NCBI RefSeq assembly: GCF_009745985.1
Contig: NZ_WFIX01000190.1
Location: 620,001-684,000, forward strand
Origin: Microbacterium karelineae
GTDB taxonomy: Bacteria > Actinomycetota > Actinomycetes > Actinomycetales > Microbacteriaceae
Direction: 5' to 3'
Length of the DNA: 64,000 nt
Under the pieces are notes generated by a model. It did no database searches and had not been told where the DNA came from. It saw only the letters and a list, made by a program, of their open reading frames with translations. Position 1 is the stretch's first letter. Each line of letters starts with the position of its first letter. The translations under genes and the position numbers were made by a program. Shown piece by piece: positions 60,884-64,000 of the stretch.

Positions 60884-61882
60884 ATGAGCCCCTCCCGCCG
60901 CGCGACGATCCGCGATGTCGCGGCGGAGGCGGGGGTGTCCAAGTCGCTCGTCTCGCTCGTGTTCTCGGGTGGGCGGGTGAGCGACGACCGCCGCGCCCGG
61001 GTGCTCGCCGCCGCGGAGCGGCTCGGGTTCCGCCCCAACTACGCGGCCCGGTCCCTCGCGGCGACGGACGGCGGATTCACGGGGATCCTCGTCGCCGACC
61101 TGCACCATCCTGCGCTCGGCGAGATCGTCGATGCGGCGCGCGTCGAGCTCGCGCGCTCGGGGCGCAGCGCGCTGCTCACCGCCGCGACGATGCCGGGCGA
61201 CGATGGATCCGCTGGCCTCGATCGCCGCACACTGCACGTGTTCGGCGATCTGCGGCCGCGCAGCATCATCGTCATCGGATCCGTGCCCGACGCGGGCGCG
61301 ATCGCGGAGTCCGCGCCGGGGATCCCGATCGTCGTCGCGAGCGCCGTCGCCGACGCGGCGGATCCCGTCGCGACGGTGCGCTCGGACGACGAGGCGGGCA
61401 TGCGGCTCGTCGTCGATCATCTCGTCGAACGCGGGCATGCCCGCATCGCGCACGTGGGCGGGCGCGGCGGGATCGTCGCGGAGCGACGCGCGGCGGCGTA
61501 TGCCGCCGCCATGACCGCGCATGGACTGGGCGACCAGGTGCGGGTCGCCGACGCGGGCTTCTCCGAGAGCGCCGGATACGCGGCGGGGCGAGCCCTGTGC
61601 GCGGACCCGCCGACGGCGATCGCGTGCGTGAACGACGCGGCGGCCGTCGGCGTGCTCGCGGCCGCGGACGATGCGGGCGCGCGGATCGCCGTCGCAGGCT
61701 ACGACGACTCGCCCATCGCGCGGCTGCGGCAGGTCTCGCTCACGAGCGTGGATCCGCACGCCGCGGAGATCGGCCGCGCGGCGGCCCGACGCGCGATCGA
61801 CGCCGAGGAGGGGCGCGCGCCGATCGCGCGTGAGACCCTCGTGGAGCCCGCGCTCGTCGTGCGGGCCTCGACGGCGGCCTGA
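60884..61882 (+). CDS. LacI-family transcription regulator
   Basis: 332 residues. HTH ATIRDVAAEAGVSKSLVSLV with hinge region to about 60; periplasmic-binding-like effector domain with TAIACVNDAAAVGVLAAADD. ACAATG about 5 nt before the start suggests a leaderless form. Likely controls iolB in response to inositol or a derived sugar acid. Confidence 0.9.
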   Translation: MSPSRRATIRDVAAEAGVSKSLVSLVFSGGRVSDDRRARVLAAAERLGFRPNYAARSLAATDGGFTGILVADLHHPALGEIVDAARVELARSGRSALLTAATMPGDDGSAGLDRRTLHVFGDLRPRSIIVIGSVPDAGAIAESAPGIPIVVASAVADAADPVATVRSDDEAGMRLVVDHLVERGHARIAHVGGRGGIVAERRAAAYAAAMTAHGLGDQVRVADAGFSESAGYAAGRALCADPPTAIACVNDAAAVGVLAAADDAGARIAVAGYDDSPIARLRQVSLTSVDPHAAEIGRAAARRAIDAEEGRAPIARETLVEPALVVRASTAA

Positions 61883-61895
61883 CGAGCGGATCGCG

Positions 61896-62432
61896 TCAGC
61901 CGCGCACCATGCGCAGCAGCTCGGCGACGATCTCGTCGCGGCGCGCGGCGGGATAGGGCGCCTGCTGCATCGCTTCGTCGATCCAGATCCCGTCCGCGGC
62001 GGCGAGGGCGACCTGCTGCTGCAGCGTGAGCGTCGCGACGTCGCCCACCCACCGGTCGCGGAAGTCGATCCACACGCTCGCCAGCTCGCTGTCGTGCATG
62101 ACGTCGACGAGCACCGAGAGGTCGCCGACCGCGTCGAGTTCGCCGTCGGTCTCGATCGACGACAGCAGGAAGGCGGCGATGCGGTCCTCGCGAGAGGCCG
62201 TCTCGAGGGGCGCCCCGAGCTGCCGCTTCGCGTCCTCCTCCCAGGCGCCGATGAGGCGCTCGATGACCGCGCGCGCGAGGTCGTCCTTCGAGGGGAAGTG
62301 GTAGAGGACCCCGCCCTTGGTCTTGCCGGATTCGGCCGCGACGGCGTCGTAGGTGAGGGCGCCGAGTCCGACCCGCGACGCGACGCGCAGCGCGGCCTCC
62401 TCGACCTCCGCTCTGGCGCTGGGGCGACTCAT
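61896..62432 (-). CDS. TetR-family transcription regulator
   Basis: 178 residues. HTH LTYDAVAAESGKTKGGVLYHF is typical (TetR_N about 10-55). C-terminal ligand domain variable, with a few aromatic and acidic residues (DGIWIDEAM). AAAGGA upstream of ATG. It has no divergent target gene: it faces the LacI gene tail to tail. Confidence 0.88.
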   Translation of the reverse strand: MSRPSARAEVEEAALRVASRVGLGALTYDAVAAESGKTKGGVLYHFPSKDDLARAVIERLIGAWEEDAKRQLGAPLETASREDRIAAFLLSSIETDGELDAVGDLSVLVDVMHDSELASVWIDFRDRWVGDVATLTLQQQVALAAADGIWIDEAMQQAPYPAARRDEIVAELLRMVRG

Positions 62433-62496
62433 GGGATCCTTTCGCAGCCCGATCGGTCCAGGCTAGCGGCTGCTGGCCAGGGGCTCGTCGGCGGCT

Positions 62497-63168
62497 TCAG
62501 CTGAGGAGGCCTTTGAGCGCATGGAGGTGCGCTCGGGTGAGCCCCGCGGCGGCATCTGCGTCTCGCGAACTGATCGCCGCGCAGATGTGTTCGTGAACGC
62601 CCTGGTCATCGTCGTCGCCGTGGTGGCCGCGGAGGTGGAGCATGTCGGTCATGGATTGACGGCTGCGGGGGGCGAAGCTGTCGAAGAGCTCCAGCAGGAT
62701 GGGGCTGTGCGCCGCCGCGACGATGCCCCGGTGGAAGGCCATGTCGGTCGCGACGTGTTCGTCGATGTCGGCGCGGCGGGCAGCGCGCATCTCCAATGCC
62801 TGTCGCAGCGCTGCCAGTTCGGCAGAGGTGCGGCGTTCGGCGGCGAGGGCGGCGGCCTCGACCTCGATGGCCGTGCGGGCCTCGATGACCCCGACGATGT
62901 CGGCGTATCGGAGGGAGGCGTTCCAGGCCTCGGCGGCGTCGGCTGTCGCGATGACGAACACGCCCGCTCCTTGGCGAGTGGCGAGCACGCCGCGGCCAGC
63001 GAGGAGGCGGATCGCTTCCCTGGCGGTGGAGCGACCGACGCCGAGCTGAGGGGCGAGCGTCGTCTCGCCGGGCAGCTTACCGCCGACCTCCCATTCCCCG
63101 TCCTGGATGCGGACGAGGATGAGTTCAGCGGCCTTCTCGGCGAGGGATTCGCGGCGAACGGTCGTCAT
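62497..63168 (-). CDS. FadR-type GntR regulator with FCD domain
   Basis: 223 residues. Winged helix 5-72 (LPGETTLAPQLGVGRSTARE), FCD domain 80-215 with metal-type residues (TDMAFHRGIVAA, Asp and His). AGGA 8-9 nt before ATG. Divergent from leuA, and the inverted repeat between the two fits an operator. Confidence 0.9.
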   Translation of the reverse strand: MTTVRRESLAEKAAELILVRIQDGEWEVGGKLPGETTLAPQLGVGRSTAREAIRLLAGRGVLATRQGAGVFVIATADAAEAWNASLRYADIVGVIEARTAIEVEAAALAAERRTSAELAALRQALEMRAARRADIDEHVATDMAFHRGIVAAAHSPILLELFDSFAPRSRQSMTDMLHLRGHHGDDDDQGVHEHICAAISSRDADAAAGLTRAHLHALKGLLS

Positions 63169-63192
63169 GCGGTCATCCTCCCACGGACGAGC

Positions 63193-63215
63193 ACTCCTCT
63201 ACTTGTCTGAGGAGT
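63193..63215. promoter_or_regulatory. inverted repeat between FadR-type gene and leu leader
   Basis: ACTCCTC-N9-GAGGAGT, perfect 7-bp arms. Lies 25 bp upstream of the FadR-type start and just before the -10-like TACCCT (63221-63226) of the leu leader peptide. It may be the binding site of the FadR-type regulator, or part of the promoter. Confidence 0.5.
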
Positions 63216-63232
63216 TGTGGTACCCTCGACTC

Positions 63233-63280
63233 ATGCCCACCTCCTGCGTCCTTCTCCTTCGCCGCCACGGCGGGGCTTAG
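63233..63280 (+). CDS. leuL: leu leader peptide (attenuation)
   Basis: 15 residues, [15 protein letters not shown]. Three consecutive Leu codons (CTT CTC CTT) after a Val. ATG is 6 nt after TACCCT, so leaderless. A stem-loop follows at 63287-63307. This is the layout of leucine-controlled attenuation of leuA. Confidence 0.78.
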   Translation: MPTSCVLLLRRHGGA

Positions 63281-63286
63281 CCGGAC

Positions 63287-63307
63287 CGGCTCCCCGACGT
63301 GGAGCCG
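63287..63307 (+). promoter_or_regulatory. attenuator-type hairpin before leuA
   Basis: CGGCTCC-N7-GGAGCCG stem. A second imperfect stem (CCTGCCGG 63312 onward with CCGGACAGG near 63340-63350) lies between it and the leuA SD and could be the alternative structure. Confidence 0.55.
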
Positions 63308-63357
63308 AAACACCTGCCGGTCGATCACATCCGAACGATCCGGACAGGAACCAGACC

Positions 63358-64000
63358 ATGACCAGCACCGCGTTCCACACTCTCTCGACGCCCGAAGGTC
63401 CGATCCCGGCTGAAGCGCCGATGTGGAATCGCCAGCGGCATTCGCAGATGCCCTCCCATCGGTACCGGGACGTGTACTCCCGTGTCCAGGTGCCGCTCGT
63501 CGACCGCGACTGGCCGGGCAGCAGGCTGAGTCACGCACCCCTGTGGGTGCCAGTGGATCTCCGTGATGGCAACCAGGCGTTGTCCGAGCCGATGGACCCC
63601 GGGCGGAAGCGGCGCTTCTTCGAGCTGATGGTCGCCATGGGGTACAAGGAGATCGAGGTCGGATATCCATCTGCCTCGCAGACGGACTACGACTTCGTGC
63701 GCCTGATCGCGGAGGCCGATATCGCGCCCGACGATGTGACGATCGTGGTGTTCACGCCGGCGCGACGCGAGCTGATCCAGCGCACCGTCGAGTCCATCCG
63801 CGGTATCCGGAACCCGGTCGTCATCCACATGTACACCGCCACGGCACCCACCTGGCGCGAGGTCGTCCTCGGGCGCGACCGAGACGCGCTCGCGGACCTG
63901 ATCCTCGCCGGCGGCCGCGATCTGCTCGCGCTGGCGGGGCACCTCTCGGGTGTGCGGTTCGAGTTCTCGCCAGAGGTGTTCAACCTCACGGAGCCCGACT
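63358..64000 (+). CDS. leuA: 2-isopropylmalate synthase (5' part)
   Basis: First enzyme of leucine synthesis. [20 protein letters not shown] is the signature (DLRDGNQ metal/acceptor site), followed by [20 protein letters not shown]. This is the actinobacterial long LeuA form. ATG at 63358 with AGGA 8 nt upstream. The reading frame runs out of the window after about 214 residues, so the rest of the TIM barrel and the C-terminal regulatory domain are not seen. Confidence 0.95.
   Translation, partial: MTSTAFHTLSTPEGPIPAEAPMWNRQRHSQMPSHRYRDVYSRVQVPLVDRDWPGSRLSHAPLWVPVDLRDGNQALSEPMDPGRKRRFFELMVAMGYKEIEVGYPSASQTDYDFVRLIAEADIAPDDVTIVVFTPARRELIQRTVESIRGIRNPVVIHMYTATAPTWREVVLGRDRDALADLILAGGRDLLALAGHLSGVRFEFSPEVFNLTEPD

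Overview
The window is a high-GC (about 70%), densely coded actinobacterial chromosome segment. The gene families (aztABCD zinc transport, EssC-type type VII secretion with FHA accessories, CtaG/CopD fusion, Cys-free L33 and S14) and the many leaderless genes with a -10 box 6-8 nt before ATG/GTG suggest a Microbacteriaceae member close to Microbacterium. This is inferred from family content; no 16S gene is present.

Layout. 1-1300: 3' truncated PAP2 phosphatase. 1504-6786: zinc uptake locus, aztA divergent from aztB-aztD-aztC-aztD2, with a Zur box between. 6863-7809: two small membrane proteins. 7816-27584: type VII secretion island with surface proteins, a FHA-bearing EssC/EccC ATPase, WXG100 proteins, a 1739-residue polymorphic toxin, candidate immunity genes, an orphan TNT-domain protein and FHA regulators. 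27592-29896: MocR-type regulator and EamA exporter with overlapping start codons. 29903-31291: purB. 31466-33108: a second small WXG-like/hydrolase pair. 33110-39227: holin-like membrane protein, HisC-type aminotransferase, a 2-oxoacid dehydrogenase E1a-E1b-E2 operon, and a GntR regulator preceded by a 31-codon ORF. 39232-50529: second zinc block with a degenerate COG0523 protein, Cys-free L36, SNF2 helicase, znuA-znuC-znuB-zur, and a COG0701 permease with a TIGR03943 partner. 50690-51815: a 24-residue hydrophobic peptide gene and rpmB-rpmG-rpsN. 51984-64000: MFS transporter, HU, CtaG/CopD fusion, PIF1-like helicase, a degenerate serine-hydrolase homologue, iolB with a LacI regulator, TetR and FadR-type regulators, and leuA (cut by the window end) with a Leu-rich leader peptide.

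How the parts fit. Four 15-bp boxes of the form TGANAACNNTTNTCA lie on the promoters of aztA/aztB, COG0523/rpmJ, znuA and znuC. They indicate one Zur-controlled zinc-starvation response: two importers, chaperone-like AztD proteins, a zinc-sparing ribosomal protein, and Zur itself. The same loci carry a family of short palindromic repeats. Three of these lie in frame inside the N-terminal leaders of AztC, AztD and the COG0701 permease, which is the most unusual structural feature here. The second highlight is the toxin at 17473-22692, which appears to join a TNT-type NAD glycohydrolase module, a papain-like deamidase module and a DNA/RNA nuclease module behind one secretion domain.

No tRNA, rRNA, CRISPR array or complete insertion sequence was recognised. 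No gene-free stretch exceeds about 300 bases; the longest (44896-45184, 50810-51100, 38224-38496) are described through the elements listed in them.
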